Shown piece by piece: positions 53,501-56,808 of a stretch of 64,000 nucleotides of DNA; the first letter of the stretch is position 1; each line of letters begins with the position of its first letter. Where the stretch lies: NCBI GenBank assembly GCA_030248225.1, contig JASANE010019510.1, positions 28,761 through 92,760 on the forward strand, written 5' to 3'. The position numbers and the translations under genes were made by a program. The stretch is from Trileptium ribeirensis (taxonomy: Eukaryota > Nematoda > Enoplea > Enoplida > Thoracostomopsidae). A model generated the notes under the pieces. That model did not search any database, was not told the origin of the DNA, and saw only the letters and a list, made by a program, of their open reading frames with translations.

Positions 53501-55236
53501 ATACGGCAAGGCAGTAGTATCCAATATTTGAACAGCAATCTCAGCGTCGCACAAATGTATCATTTGTACGAAGTTTGGTTGGCATCCCAGGCCAGAATGG
53601 AAAGTGCTGACATTACTGAGGCATACGTGTTTTGCGACTCCACCAGTGGACAAAACAGGAATACGATCTTCGCCGCTATGTTATGCATCGCTGTTTGGAC
53701 GAAAAATTCTAATATGAAACTGGTCCGGCTACATTTTTTCGAGAAATTTCACGGCCAGAACGAAGGCGACTCAATGCACTCGGTGATTGAGGTTGCGAAG
53801 AAACGAGCTGGCCCTATTAACGTGCCTTCTCAGTATTGCACAATGTTCCGGATGGCAAAACCCAACAACATATATCAGGTGACTGAAATGGAACATTCGA
53901 GCTTCCGAGATCTTAAAAAGGCAGAATCCGATCTGAAAATTCAGCAGTCACGTGACACTACAAAACAGGATGGCTCGGCGGGCGAACCCATGAGCTGGAA
54001 CAATCTGCGGGTCCTGGAGGTCAGGAAAGACGATGTTGGTGTCTTGTACATCAAACGAGACTATGATTCCGACTTTGAACAGCTGAAGTTGCGGTAGTCT
54101 CGTGGAGGCAATGTGATTATTGGGAACTATGAACTGTAACCGCTTTATCGTGAGTCTGTTGGGATTGATGCTGACAAGAAATCAGATCTAGAATCGCTAT
54201 TTGATAAAGTAATTTTTTCAGAAGCTGATAAAGAGTACTACAGAGGACTTCGCGTTAAGGGCCAGTAAATCGCATTCTGTAAGATAGAACGTATACTGCA
54301 GCATCATATCACTTTATTAATAGCACAGTTACTTTCACTTTTTGTTTTTTTTTTCTTTTTTGTGTAATCGTTTTCCTTAGATATTTTGTTTTGGCGTATC
54401 ACAAATTCATGTAAAAGTTTGCTCTAAAGCGACGCAACTGGTGGCGTAACTCCTACAGTGTGTAACAAGTTTTATGCTAAAGTGACGTATCCGATAAAAC
54501 GTCTATTACGTATTTGGTCAGCCTCTTGTGCAGTTTGTAAATTTATATCACTATGGAATTGCGTGCACACTATGTATATGGTCATTATCAGAGTCTTGAA
54601 ATATTTTGCTGATTCATTGTGTTCTGCAAACTTCAACACAATTTTTCTCAAATTGGTCTTTTTGGAGTTACGTCACTTTAGCATATAACCGACGAAATCA
54701 ACCTCTATAAGACTGTATATAATGTTTTGCTACACAGTTCTTTTGGATGTAGGATTTGAGTCAAAACTTGTTTAAAATGGGTCTATGAGATACAAAATAA
54801 ATAAAAAGATCTCTACAACCACTCGAAGTATATGGGTATATGTTATCTCATTTTGCAGACCAATATAATTCATCCTCTATGTTGGTGCAAATACTGTGCT
54901 TCGCTATTATCATTATTTACGCTACAGGGTTGGGTCAAAACGGTTTATCGTGGACTCATGGACCCAGAATACACTAAAATGGTAACATCTTCGCAATCGC
55001 TAGAGCTATGTATTATTTATTAGTGTTTTTGGCCTCAGTTTGCACAGTAATTTATTTATCCTCTATGTACTCAAGTGTTTTTGCATGAATCCGTTCACAA
55101 TTATAACAATACTCGATCGGCATATTGTTTTTAGAATTGCCCGCACGGACGACCAACGATGCGACATTTGTTCAATATGTCATTGCTAAACGAAGAATAC
55201 GCTGCCACACCTGACCAACACGCCAAACTGTTTTAA
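1465..55236 (+). CDS. PMS2: PMS2 (mismatch repair endonuclease), 14 exons, 5' part off window
   Basis: This is the MutL-alpha subunit PMS2, which pairs with MLH1 in the nucleus and nicks DNA during mismatch repair. Exons placed by eye from splice sites and homology: 1465-1567, 4487-4653, 8999-9181, 11974-12158, 15763-15894, 16839-17160, 18548-18639, 19790-20366, 21242-21342, 21519-21587, 22827-22864, 49201-49305, 50554-50589, 55135-55236. All phases agree, giving 736 codons plus TAA. Seen motifs: [18 protein letters not shown] in the transducer domain, PDKRKIL after it, a Ser-rich linker, GQFNLGFI, the endonuclease signature [12 protein letters not shown] (DQHA-x2-E-x4-E), [14 protein letters not shown] and [11 protein letters not shown]. 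Human PMS2 is 862 residues, so roughly the first 120-130 residues, with the ATP-binding motifs, are missing on the left. No frameshift or stop interrupts the model, so I read it as a functional gene. PMS1 or MLH3 are unlikely because of the close C-terminal match to PMS2. Confidence 0.93.
1600..2290. repeat. Dispersed unclassified repeat, copy 1
   Basis: Shares ordered blocks with 4968-5560, 9540-10200 and 15938-16370: a GGAxCGAGxGGAGTT-like start, a CTTGTTGCGGTGAAC-type block, TTAACCCGGTAAA and GTATGTAGGTCAATCGAACG followed by ATAAAAGCAATTG. Diverged copies with no protein recognised. Confidence 0.55.
2291..4486. other. PMS2 intron, nothing recognised
   Basis: AT-rich sequence with short random open frames only. 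The longest (3264-3497 and 3611-3817) show no recognisable domain and no matching exon phase. Confidence 0.5.
4487..4653 (+). CDS. PMS2: PMS2 exon b (LF-x-LPVRxKE region)
   Basis: Acceptor CTTTAG, donor GTAAAC. It starts in phase 0 with [20 protein letters not shown], equivalent to the conserved GTTVxVxxLFxxLPVRxKE block, and continues with [20 protein letters not shown]. The usual LPVR is LTVR here. It ends in phase 2, which fits the next exon. Confidence 0.88.
4968..5560. repeat. Dispersed unclassified repeat, copy 2, interrupted
   Basis: Starts GGAGCGAGCGAAGTTTCCTC. Shared blocks with 9540-10200 include ACGAGATGACGGATTTTCGC-like and ATGATGTATTACCTAAATTT-like stretches. A Tc1-type MITE (5110-5333) sits between two halves that are contiguous in the other copy. 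Confidence 0.55.
5110..5333. mobile_element. Tc1/mariner-type MITE, copy 1
   Basis: Flanked by TA on both sides. The left end reads CAGCACAGCCAGAAATAGGT and the right end, reversed, CAGACGCGGTCTAAAATAAA, both then leading to GTGCAAA-like sequence. The inside is rich in TTTCGATTGA-like motifs. The CAGxCGxGGCCAAAA style of end is that of Tc1/mariner elements. Confidence 0.6.
5592..5960 (-). mobile_element. MITE-like repeat, family 'GGGCTCTCCA', copy 2
   Basis: Reverse-orientation copy of 638-1037. Right end, read on the minus strand, is AATAATCTGGGCTCTCCAAT; the left end reads AACTATTTGGGTTCTTCATT, so imperfect terminal inverted repeats are visible. No coding capacity. Confidence 0.65.
5961..6739. 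other. PMS2 intron, nothing recognised
   Basis: AT-rich sequence without a supported gene or repeat boundary. Confidence 0.4.
6748..7895 (-). mobile_element. Non-autonomous hAT-type element, copy A
   Basis: 1148 bp. Ends are CAGGGAGTAACC and GGTTATTCCCTG, an inverted pair. It is flanked by a perfect 8-bp duplication ATGCTACC at 6740-6747 and 7896-7903. CAGGG ends plus 8-bp target duplications are the hallmark of the hAT superfamily. The ends are followed by repeated TTCCGG/CCGGAA motifs. No transposase is encoded. Copies B (26434-28672) and C (32181-33311) are in the opposite orientation. Confidence 0.88.
7904..8998. other. PMS2 intron, possible decayed repeat
   Basis: Nothing coding. A stretch near 8170-8275 (CGCCCCCTAGTTCG, then ATTTCAGCGAATAGA) resembles the right end of the 638-1037 repeat family, but the copy is too diverged to bound. 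Confidence 0.35.
8999..9181 (+). CDS. PMS2: PMS2 exon c
   Basis: Acceptor ATTAG, donor GTAAGT. Translation gives [20 protein letters not shown] and then a [20 protein letters not shown] region, matching the PMS2 segment GSPSIKENIGSVFG and beyond. Starts with one completing base and ends in phase 2. Confidence 0.9.
9540..10200. repeat. Dispersed unclassified repeat, copy 3
   Basis: Shares ATGATTTACTACCTAAATTT with copy 2 and TTAAACCGGTAAACACATTG with copy 1, in the same order. No protein recognised. Confidence 0.55.
10201..11973. other. PMS2 intron, nothing recognised
   Basis: AT-rich. 10200-10500 carries G-rich blocks (GTGAATTGGGGGCGG; GCGAGGGGGACATTTTG) reminiscent of the 638-1037 family. 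No coding exon is supported. Confidence 0.35.
11974..12158 (+). CDS. PMS2: PMS2 exon d (DRQ-INSRP motif)
   Basis: Acceptor TTCAG, donor GTTAGT. Encodes [20 protein letters not shown] followed by [20 protein letters not shown], the conserved RSSxDRQxxxINxRPCD block of PMS2. Ends in phase 1. Confidence 0.93.
12216..12466. mobile_element. Tc1/mariner-type MITE, copy 2
   Basis: TA-flanked (12214-12215 and 12467-12468). Left end CAGTCGTGGCCAAAAATAAG; right end reversed CAGTGACGGCCAGGAGTAAG. CAGTCGTGGCCAAAA is close to the terminal sequence of many Tc1-like transposons. The inside has the same ATCGAAATTTCG-rich sequence as copy 1. Confidence 0.75.
12469..13349. other. PMS2 intron, nothing recognised
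   Basis: No gene or bounded repeat. A fragment near 12885-12990 (GGGAGTCCAAAATTTTG) weakly resembles the 638-1037 family. Confidence 0.35.
13350..13578. mobile_element. Tc1/mariner-type MITE, subfamily 2, copy 1
   Basis: Left end AGTTATAATCAGAATCAAGT; right end reversed CAGTTTGCAATCAGAATTAA, followed by TA at 13579-13580. Same ends as the element at 56510-56806. Confidence 0.6.
13870..14070. repeat. Truncated Tc1-type MITE
   Basis: Internal ATCGATCGAAATTTCGTG-like sequence matches 12216-12466 and ends in GATTATTTTGCACTTATGTC. The left end is not recognisable. Confidence 0.45.
14090..15250. other. PMS2 intron with G/C-rich repeat remnants
   Basis: Blocks such as GGCCTCCTGGCAAAAACTG and CAGGGGAGGGCCCCAGACAT resemble the G-rich parts of the 638-1037 family but I cannot bound copies. 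The open frames here show no known domain. Confidence 0.35.
15763..15894 (+). CDS. PMS2: PMS2 exon e (end of N-terminal domain)
   Basis: Acceptor TTTTGCAG, donor GTGAGC. Encodes [20 protein letters not shown] then [20 protein letters not shown]. The family usually has DINVTPDKR; here the two middle residues are Leu and Val, while the functional lysine of PDKR is kept. Ends in phase 1. Confidence 0.92.
15938..16370. repeat. Dispersed unclassified repeat, copy 4
   Basis: Starts CAATGGATCGAGCGGAGTTG and contains TTGCTCGTTGCAGGTAAACG, both shared with copies 1 and 2, and ends near GATAAATGCGACTGTATTTG, like the end of copy 1. It begins about 45 bp after PMS2 exon e. Confidence 0.55.
16839..17160 (+). 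CDS. PMS2: PMS2 exon f (disordered linker)
   Basis: Acceptor TTTCAG, donor GTGAGT, entry and exit phases fit neighbours. The protein is Ser/Gln/Thr-rich (for example [16 protein letters not shown]) as expected for the poorly conserved linker between the N-terminal ATPase and C-terminal endonuclease domains. The assignment rests on phase, splice sites and position rather than on homology. Confidence 0.8.
17161..18303. other. PMS2 intron, nothing recognised
   Basis: AT-rich intronic sequence. The reading frame at 18024-18374 runs into the MITE that follows and has no recognisable domain. Confidence 0.4.
18304..18451. mobile_element. Short MITE with TACTYGC...CTGACTGTC ends
   Basis: 148 bp. 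Left end TACTCGCTAGAACTGACTGT; right end reversed TACTTGCTATAACTGACTGT, matching at 18 of 20 positions. If the outer TA is the target duplication, it is a TA-target element. The same type of end bounds the larger element at 27456-28526. Confidence 0.75.
18548..18639 (+). CDS. PMS2: PMS2 exon g (linker, by phase)
   Basis: A 92-nt open stretch with acceptor GTTTAG and donor GTTTAA. It joins the previous exon in phase 2 and the next in phase 1 without a stop, encoding [20 protein letters not shown] and 12 more residues. No homology can be claimed in the linker; without this exon the flanking exons would be out of phase, which supports it. Confidence 0.68.
18640..19789. other. PMS2 intron, nothing recognised
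   Basis: No exon or bounded repeat seen. Confidence 0.4.
19790..20366 (+). CDS. PMS2: PMS2 exon h (endonuclease active site)
   Basis: The largest exon. Acceptor ATTTTAG, donor GTTAGT. After a basic and Ser-rich linker beginning around [14 protein letters not shown] it enters the C-terminal domain: [20 protein letters not shown], then [18 protein letters not shown]. The metal-binding endonuclease motif DQHA-x2-E-x4-E occupies 20287-20322 and is complete. Confidence 0.95.
20367..21241. other. PMS2 intron, nothing recognised
   Basis: AT-rich; open frames at 20584-20811 and its complement have no recognisable domain. Confidence 0.4.
21242..21342 (+). CDS. PMS2: PMS2 exon i
   Basis: Acceptor ATTTTAAG, donor GTGAGT. 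Encodes [20 protein letters not shown] then [13 protein letters not shown], matching the PQTLNLTAVNEAVLIENL-type block of PMS2 C-terminal domains. Confidence 0.9.
21519..21587 (+). CDS. PMS2: PMS2 exon j
   Basis: Acceptor TTTTTAG, donor GTTTGT. Encodes [20 protein letters not shown], equivalent to the RAKLISLPTSKNWTFG block. Phase agrees on both sides. Confidence 0.85.
21763..22151. mobile_element. MITE with perfect 15-bp inverted ends CTGGCCTGTCCACAG
   Basis: CTGGCCTGTCCACAG at 21763-21777 is exactly inverted at 22137-22151. Both inner flanks are G-rich. An ATAC on either side could be a target duplication, with one unmatched base at the left. It lies in the PMS2 intron between exons j and k. 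No coding capacity; superfamily unknown. Confidence 0.7.
22152..22826. other. PMS2 intron, nothing recognised
   Basis: AT-rich with short open frames that lack known domains. Confidence 0.4.
22827..22864 (+). CDS. PMS2: PMS2 micro-exon k
   Basis: Only 38 nt, with acceptor TTTTTCAG and donor GTAAGT. It encodes [13 protein letters not shown], matching DVDELIFMLSDSP. It ends in phase 0 and is followed by the 26-kb intron. Confidence 0.88.
22865..23650. other. Start of the 26-kb PMS2 intron, likely 5' flank of a decayed transposon
   Basis: Contains GTGACGTAACTTC (near 23382) and a variant ACGATGTAACTCC, like the GACGTAAC motifs that fill the ends of the related element at 51014-54698. The left terminus of this copy is not recognisable. 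Confidence 0.35.
23651..26110 (+). pseudogene. Decayed transposase-like gene (paralogue of 51425-54268)
   Basis: Broken by many stops and frameshifts, but segments appear in the same order as in the copy at 51425-54268: [20 protein letters not shown] and [18 protein letters not shown] (23651-23900, Tudor-like look), an acidic exon with [10 protein letters not shown] near 24490, [20 protein letters not shown] and [11 protein letters not shown] (25150-25250), [12 protein letters not shown] (25410-25450) and [16 protein letters not shown] (25530-25585). It then keeps two segments lost from the other copy: [18 protein letters not shown] (25725-25790) and [20 protein letters not shown] (26015-26085). 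The C-terminal part is missing; hAT copy B begins at 26434. Confidence 0.7.
26434..28672 (+). mobile_element. Non-autonomous hAT-type element, copy B, with nested insertion
   Basis: Left end CAGGGAATAACCGGAAGCGG, right end CCGGTTACTCCCTG, and the whole inside matches copies A and C. It is interrupted by 27456-28526. The left flank is ATATTACG. The right flank is split by the piggyBac element; with that removed it reads ATATTAAG, a 7 of 8 match. Confidence 0.85.
27456..28526. mobile_element. Element nested in hAT copy B (TACTYGCCACAAYTGACTG ends)
   Basis: 1071 bp absent from copies A and C. Left end TACTTGCCACAATTGACTG, right end reversed TACTCGCCACAACTGACTG, 17 of 19 identical, followed on both sides by CTCGCTCG-type sequence. 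TA at each border may be the target duplication. The inside has an unusually GC-rich block (27740-27850, CCACCCTCCTTTTAGGCAGG) but no recognised protein. Confidence 0.8.
29142..31624 (+). pseudogene. piggyBac transposase, two exons, one frameshift
   Basis: Exon 1 is 29142-29505: a Ser/Asp/Glu-rich N-terminus, then [20 protein letters not shown]. Donor GTGAGC, acceptor TATTTTAG at 30047-30048, exon 2 30049-31624; splicing gives [12 protein letters not shown] without a phase problem. Conserved blocks include [20 protein letters not shown] and [16 protein letters not shown]. The three catalytic aspartates are visible in [20 protein letters not shown] and GGVDKTD. The C-terminus has a cysteine-rich domain ([20 protein letters not shown]). 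A one-base shift at about 30405-30421 separates FNELVI from MQAIDEQM, just before the first catalytic Asp. There is no other break, so inactivation is recent or the shift is a sequencing error. Confidence 0.9.
31625..32163. other. 3' end of the piggyBac element
   Basis: AATAAA near 31645 is a likely polyadenylation signal for the transposase. The rest is non-coding with subterminal repeats. Confidence 0.5.
32181..33311 (+). mobile_element. Non-autonomous hAT-type element, copy C
   Basis: 1131 bp. Left end CAGGGAATAACCGG; right end GGTTACTCCCGG (last bases mutated from CCCTG). Flanks GCATATAT and GTATATAT match at 7 of 8 positions. It begins only 13 bp after the right TTAA of the piggyBac element. 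Confidence 0.85.
33312..33914. other. Intronic, nothing recognised
   Basis: No gene or bounded repeat seen. Confidence 0.35.
33915..34109. mobile_element. Tc1-type MITE, degenerate
   Basis: Right end reversed CTGTCACGGACAAAAATAAG then TGCATAAAAACAAACGC; the left end has CACGGATAGGGTGAAGTGCA followed by CAAAAACGAATGC. Same style as the 12216 element but more diverged. Confidence 0.5.
34110..35106. other. Intronic, nothing recognised
   Basis: AT-rich; short open frames without known domains. Confidence 0.4.
35107..35431. repeat. Tandem duplication of a 162-bp unit
   Basis: TTTATTATGGCTTATTTGTC at 35107 recurs as TTTATTATGGCGTATTTGTC at 35269, and the remainder follows in order, including CGAAATGTAATCCAA and CTTTAATTCTTTCCATTGAA. 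The copies have diverged by scattered substitutions. Confidence 0.8.
35432..38629. other. Intronic, nothing firmly recognised
   Basis: AT-rich. The minus-strand reading of 36870-37172 is open and hydrophobic ([18 protein letters not shown]) but has no family match I know and no clear gene structure. Confidence 0.35.
38660..39433 (+). pseudogene. LINE ORF1 (DUF4780-like gag), frameshifted
   Basis: First part reads [12 protein letters not shown], then [20 protein letters not shown], up to a frame break near 39000. The second part reads [20 protein letters not shown] then [20 protein letters not shown]. The [14 protein letters not shown] and late aromatic pattern recalls the DUF4780 RNA-binding domain found in ORF1 of arthropod LINEs. 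That assignment is from memory of the family and moderate only. Confidence 0.65.
39493..40190 (+). pseudogene. LINE endonuclease domain
   Basis: Visible blocks: [17 protein letters not shown] (substrate-side Glu), [51 protein letters not shown] and [10 protein letters not shown]. These are the ordered catalytic motifs of exonuclease-endonuclease-phosphatase domains, including D-x-N, the serine-isoleucine/valine-D motif and S-D-H. The region before 39710 is broken by stops and a shift. Confidence 0.85.
40199..41850 (+). pseudogene. LINE reverse transcriptase, broken
   Basis: Fingers and palm motifs are spread over frames: [18 protein letters not shown] upstream, [12 protein letters not shown] (near 40816), [20 protein letters not shown] (near 40945), then from 41167 [35 protein letters not shown] and the catalytic YSDD box (usually YADD), followed by [18 protein letters not shown] stop interrupts the frame near 41030. 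A 25-bp block is duplicated 32 bp apart at 40783-40839. Confidence 0.88.
41851..43058 (+). pseudogene. LINE post-RT region, RNase H and C-terminal domain
   Basis: [20 protein letters not shown] is the usual post-RT helical segment. From 42270 a broken RNase H reads [24 protein letters not shown], then [20 protein letters not shown], keeping the Glu and final His/Asp motifs. The end has [20 protein letters not shown], a CCHC-like zinc motif typical of I- and LOA-type elements. The open part 42531-43058 is the best preserved. Confidence 0.85.
43192..43354. repeat. 163-bp inverted-repeat element
   Basis: TGTTCAAAGTAGCCCCAT (43192-43209) is perfectly inverted at 43337-43354. A related GTTTAAAGTAGCCCC lies just left (43170-43184). 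It sits next to the LINE 3' end. It may be a small MITE or a foldback structure. Confidence 0.65.
43355..45555. other. Intronic, nothing firmly recognised
   Basis: AT-rich. Minus-strand open frames at 44128-44340 and 44298-44504 overlap but show no domain I recognise. Confidence 0.35.
45556..45747 (+). pseudogene. Protein-kinase-like N-lobe exon, frameshifted
   Basis: Starts with an [23 protein letters not shown], then [17 protein letters not shown]. After a one-base frame change near 45665-45671 it continues [20 protein letters not shown] and ILLELPP up to a GTAAGT donor. HYEILELI...VYKAR resembles the glycine-rich loop, IMKY the ATP-contacting lysine and [10 protein letters not shown] the alpha-C helix glutamate. 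The Gly-rich loop is poor (one Gly). No kinase C-lobe was found downstream. It could be a processed or truncated pseudogene, or the first exon of a nested gene. Confidence 0.45.
45748..46330. other. Intronic, nothing recognised
   Basis: No supported gene or repeat. Confidence 0.35.
46420..47225 (-). pseudogene. Possible secreted, Ser/Thr-rich minus-strand gene or remnant
   Basis: Read on the minus strand there is a signal-peptide-like start [20 protein letters not shown] (47220 downward), then after a TTTCAG near 47069 a second open stretch [20 protein letters not shown], later [16 protein letters not shown] (46825-46781), and after TTTTTCAG near 46600 a Ser/Thr-rich run ([17 protein letters not shown], then in another frame [15 protein letters not shown]). 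The frames do not join cleanly, so this is speculative: a spliced gene, a decayed one, or chance. Confidence 0.2.
47492..47593. repeat. (TA)n microsatellite
   Basis: About 100 bp of nearly pure TA dinucleotides with a few G, C and A interruptions (near 47534 and 47562). The long YIYIYI open frame on the minus strand is an artefact of this repeat. Confidence 0.97.
47594..48434. other. Intronic, nothing recognised
   Basis: AT-rich; no supported gene. Confidence 0.35.
48463..48732 (+). other. Unassigned open frame, possible exon or pseudogene
   Basis: 89 codons with protein-like composition: [20 protein letters not shown], then [20 protein letters not shown] and [18 protein letters not shown] before a stop. 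The start codon used is not ATG-certain and an acceptor-like ACTAG lies upstream at about 48461. I recognise no family. Confidence 0.25.
49201..49305 (+). CDS. PMS2: PMS2 exon l (zinc-site cysteine block)
   Basis: Acceptor TTTATTTTAG, donor GTATAT. Encodes [20 protein letters not shown] then [15 protein letters not shown], the [12 protein letters not shown] block whose cysteine helps form the metal site. The last nine exonic bases and the donor are repeated 118 bp downstream. Confidence 0.95.
49297..49530. repeat. 118-bp tandem duplication covering the PMS2 exon l donor
   Basis: ATGAACAAGGTATATACAGT at 49297 recurs at 49415, followed by about 100 bp of near-identical sequence. The unit contains the last nine bases of exon l, its splice donor and the start of the intron. 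The second copy differs by a few substitutions and a 3-bp gap. Confidence 0.92.
50554..50589 (+). CDS. PMS2: PMS2 micro-exon m
   Basis: 36 nt, acceptor TTTTTCCAG, donor GTACGT, phase 0 at both ends. Encodes [12 protein letters not shown], leading directly into NCPHGRP in the next exon; human PMS2 has the equivalent MGEMDHPW. Confidence 0.9.
50590..51013. other. PMS2 intron, nothing recognised
   Basis: Short repeat GCTTAAATT near 50828-50870 (GTTCGTTTCAAAGCTTAAAT twice, 30 bp apart). Otherwise unremarkable. Confidence 0.4.
51014..54698 (+). mobile_element. Unclassified DNA transposon with TIRs and GACGTAAC motifs
   Basis: About 3.7 kb in the last PMS2 intron. Left end AATTCGTCGGTTTTATTCTA then AACCGACGTAACTCGAAAAC; right end reversed ATTTCGTCGGTTATATGCTA then AAGTGACGTAACTCCAAAAA, about 80-85% identical over 40 bp. 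GACGTAAC-like motifs recur inside the left 300 bp (near 51039, 51117, 51169, 51256, 51305) and right 300 bp (near 54440, 54482, 54668). It contains the broken transposase-like gene 51425-54268. The target duplication could not be identified. Confidence 0.72.
51425..54268 (+). pseudogene. Transposase-like gene (DUF7869-type?), broken and internally deleted
   Basis: Exon 1 (51425-51648) has a frame break; its end reads [20 protein letters not shown], a Tudor/PWWP-like look. Donor GTACGT, acceptor TTTCAG at 52370, exon 2 from 52371: acidic start [14 protein letters not shown], then paired Cys/His motifs [20 protein letters not shown] and [20 protein letters not shown] that look like zinc knuckles. 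After a -1 frame change near 52985 come [41 protein letters not shown] and [15 protein letters not shown], then [10 protein letters not shown] and [21 protein letters not shown] segment of roughly 200 residues seen in relatives (including FxxPKKDxC) is absent. Two stops (54095, 54137) precede the natural end at 54268. I recall this as a widespread metazoan multi-copy family of the DUF7869 type; the name is not verifiable here. Confidence 0.75.
54699..55134. other. End of last PMS2 intron, nothing recognised
   Basis: No supported feature before the terminal exon acceptor. Confidence 0.4.
55135..55236 (+). CDS. PMS2: PMS2 terminal coding exon n
   Basis: Acceptor TTTTTAG. Encodes [20 protein letters not shown], then [13 protein letters not shown] and TAA at 55234-55236. 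[11 protein letters not shown] is the diagnostic C-terminal metal-binding motif of PMS2 proteins. Confidence 0.95.
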   Translation, partial: NCPHGRPTMRHLFNMSLLNEEYAATPDQHAKLF

Positions 55237-55274
55237 TAGGTTGATAATACAAACTTTATTCAGAAGCAATATGG

Positions 55275-55280
55275 AATAAA
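55275..55280 (+). promoter_or_regulatory. Candidate PMS2 polyadenylation signal
   Basis: AATAAA lies 38 nt after the PMS2 stop codon, in an AT-rich context. This is the nearest canonical signal and would give a very short 3' UTR. Confidence 0.55.
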
Positions 55281-55481
55281 ATATGACTCATTCAAATCTT
55301 TTTGTGTAGCTGTGTTTGTACATGTCTAGCAATACTTTTATGTTAATTTTTAATTATTTATTTTAATGATAATTCATAGGTATATTCCGGTTTCTACTTC
55401 GATAATGTTTATGTTTGTTAAATGACATAAAAATCGGAACTACCACTGTTGTAATATTTTTGTTTGAAATGGGCTAGTTAA

Positions 55482-55746
55482 CCCTCTCATGCCCGTAAGG
55501 TCCAAATGGACCCAACGCACATTGCGACTCGTTGTGTTTACTAAGTTTGTCGTATATTGTACGTTTAAACGTGCGTTGTTATTCGCTCGCATTGTGAGGT
55601 TCCTTAAGGAACCGAGCAACAGCTCTCAGATAGCTCAGTGGTTTGTGTACACACGTTTCAACCGTACGTTTCGGGTTCGATCCCTGGCGCAGGCTTGAGT
55701 TTGTCAAACATTGCACGATACTCTAATGAATTCGGGCATGAAAGGG
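55482..55746. mobile_element. TTAA-flanked short element with tRNA-like boxes, copy 1
   Basis: 265 bp between TTAA at 55478-55481 and 55747-55750. Left end CCCTCTCATGCCCG, right end reversed CCCTTTCATGCCCG: a piggyBac-style MITE. Inside are TAGCTCAGTGG (A box, 55631-55641) and GGTTCGATCC (B box, 55674-55683), the pol III promoter boxes of a tRNA. The T-arm can fold (TCGGG/CCTGG) but the acceptor and D stems do not pair, so it is not a working tRNA. Confidence 0.82.
55631..55700 (+). other. tRNA-like pol III promoter segment
   Basis: A box TAGCTCAGTGG and B box GGTTCGATCC match the consensus, about 43 bp apart. The ends do not form an acceptor stem. It may drive pol III transcription or be a captured tRNA pseudogene. 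The same segment recurs at 55927-55996. Confidence 0.55.
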
Positions 55747-55777
55747 TTAATTAAAAATTAACCAATCGCATAACTAA

Positions 55778-56042
55778 CCCTCTCATGCCCGTAAGGTCCA
55801 AATGGACCCAACGCACATTGCGACTCGTTGTGTTTACTAAGTTTGTCGTATATTGTACGTTTAAACGTGCGTTGTTATTCGCTCGCATTGTGAGGTTCCT
55901 TAAGGAACCGAGCAACAGCTCTCAGATAGCTCAGTGGTTTGTGTACACACGTTTCAACCGTACGTTTCGGGTTCGATCCCTGGCGCAGGTTTGAGTTTGT
56001 CAAACATTGCACGATACTCAAATTAATTCGGGCATGAAAGGG
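55778..56042. mobile_element. TTAA-flanked short element with tRNA-like boxes, copy 2
   Basis: Same length and almost the same sequence as 55482-55746 (differences only near AGGTTTGAG and CAAATTAATTC). Flanked by CTAA on the left (one change from TTAA) and TTAA on the right. A and B boxes at 55927-55937 and 55970-55979. Same orientation as copy 1, separated by 31 bp. Confidence 0.82.
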
Positions 56043-56046
56043 TTAA

Positions 56047-56507
56047 CACTGCGCATGATCAGGTGATGCCGTTCTCATATAATAGTTAGAAGCAGGGCTG
56101 GAAATTCTGGACCGCCACGCGTCTTCCCGACGCCGACCTGTAAACTGAATATAGTTCAAAACAAATCGTACCACCAAGCACTGGCGCTTAAGTACAAAGG
56201 ATGTTATTGGAAAGGTATATACTACAGCTATGTCATAATCTATGATGTGCATCGAGGACCGACATTATGTACATATACTGGCTACAGTGACCGAAAAGAA
56301 TATAAGCACAAAAAACAGACGCAGCCGGCGAAGTTGCGTCCGTTCGCGTTTAATCGTGCCGAAGAAATTGCTTCCATCCACATATTCGTCTGTCCGTGTC
56401 TGTATATACATACATTCCTGAGTTAACGGTATTTTTGTTAAGATCTCATTCAATTTTTTTCATTTCGAAACAAATTTCGGAGATCAATCACAAAAATGTT
56501 TTAAAAC
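56047..56507. other. Intergenic, nothing recognised
   Basis: No supported gene or repeat. Open frames lack known domains. Confidence 0.4.
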
Positions 56508-56509
56508 TA

Positions 56510-56806
56510 CAGTTACAATCAGAATTACGTTCTTATAAAATCGGACGAAAACGCAATCGATCGATCTTTGTTTAAACGAAATTCGTTAAATAATGACAAA
56601 CATACACGTTTTATTAAAATATTTTTTATTTCAACACAGTCGAAATTCATTAAATTAAACGCGAACTAACATTTTTTATTAAATAGTTTTTTTTACTTTG
56701 ACGCAATCGAAGTTCGTTAAATTACTGGCCTTTCGTTTAAACGCAAACGATCGAAATCGAACGAAACTGCGATCGATTTTTGAGCACTTCATTCTGATTG
56801 TGACTG
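56510..56806. mobile_element. Tc1/mariner-type MITE, subfamily 2, copy 2
   Basis: TA on both sides (56508-56509, 56807-56808). Left end CAGTTACAATCAGAATTACG; right end reversed CAGTCACAATCAGAATGAAG then TGC. Inside are repeated CGAAATTCGTTAAAT motifs. Confidence 0.72.
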
Positions 56807-56808
56807 TA

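Noticed and set aside
55631..55700. Functional tRNA gene
   Set aside because: A and B boxes are good, but acceptor and D stems do not pair and the segment lies inside a TTAA-flanked element present twice.
55489..55994. Repeated 69-codon open frames
   Set aside because: They run across the MITE ends and tRNA-like boxes and have no protein signature; they exist only because the DNA is duplicated.
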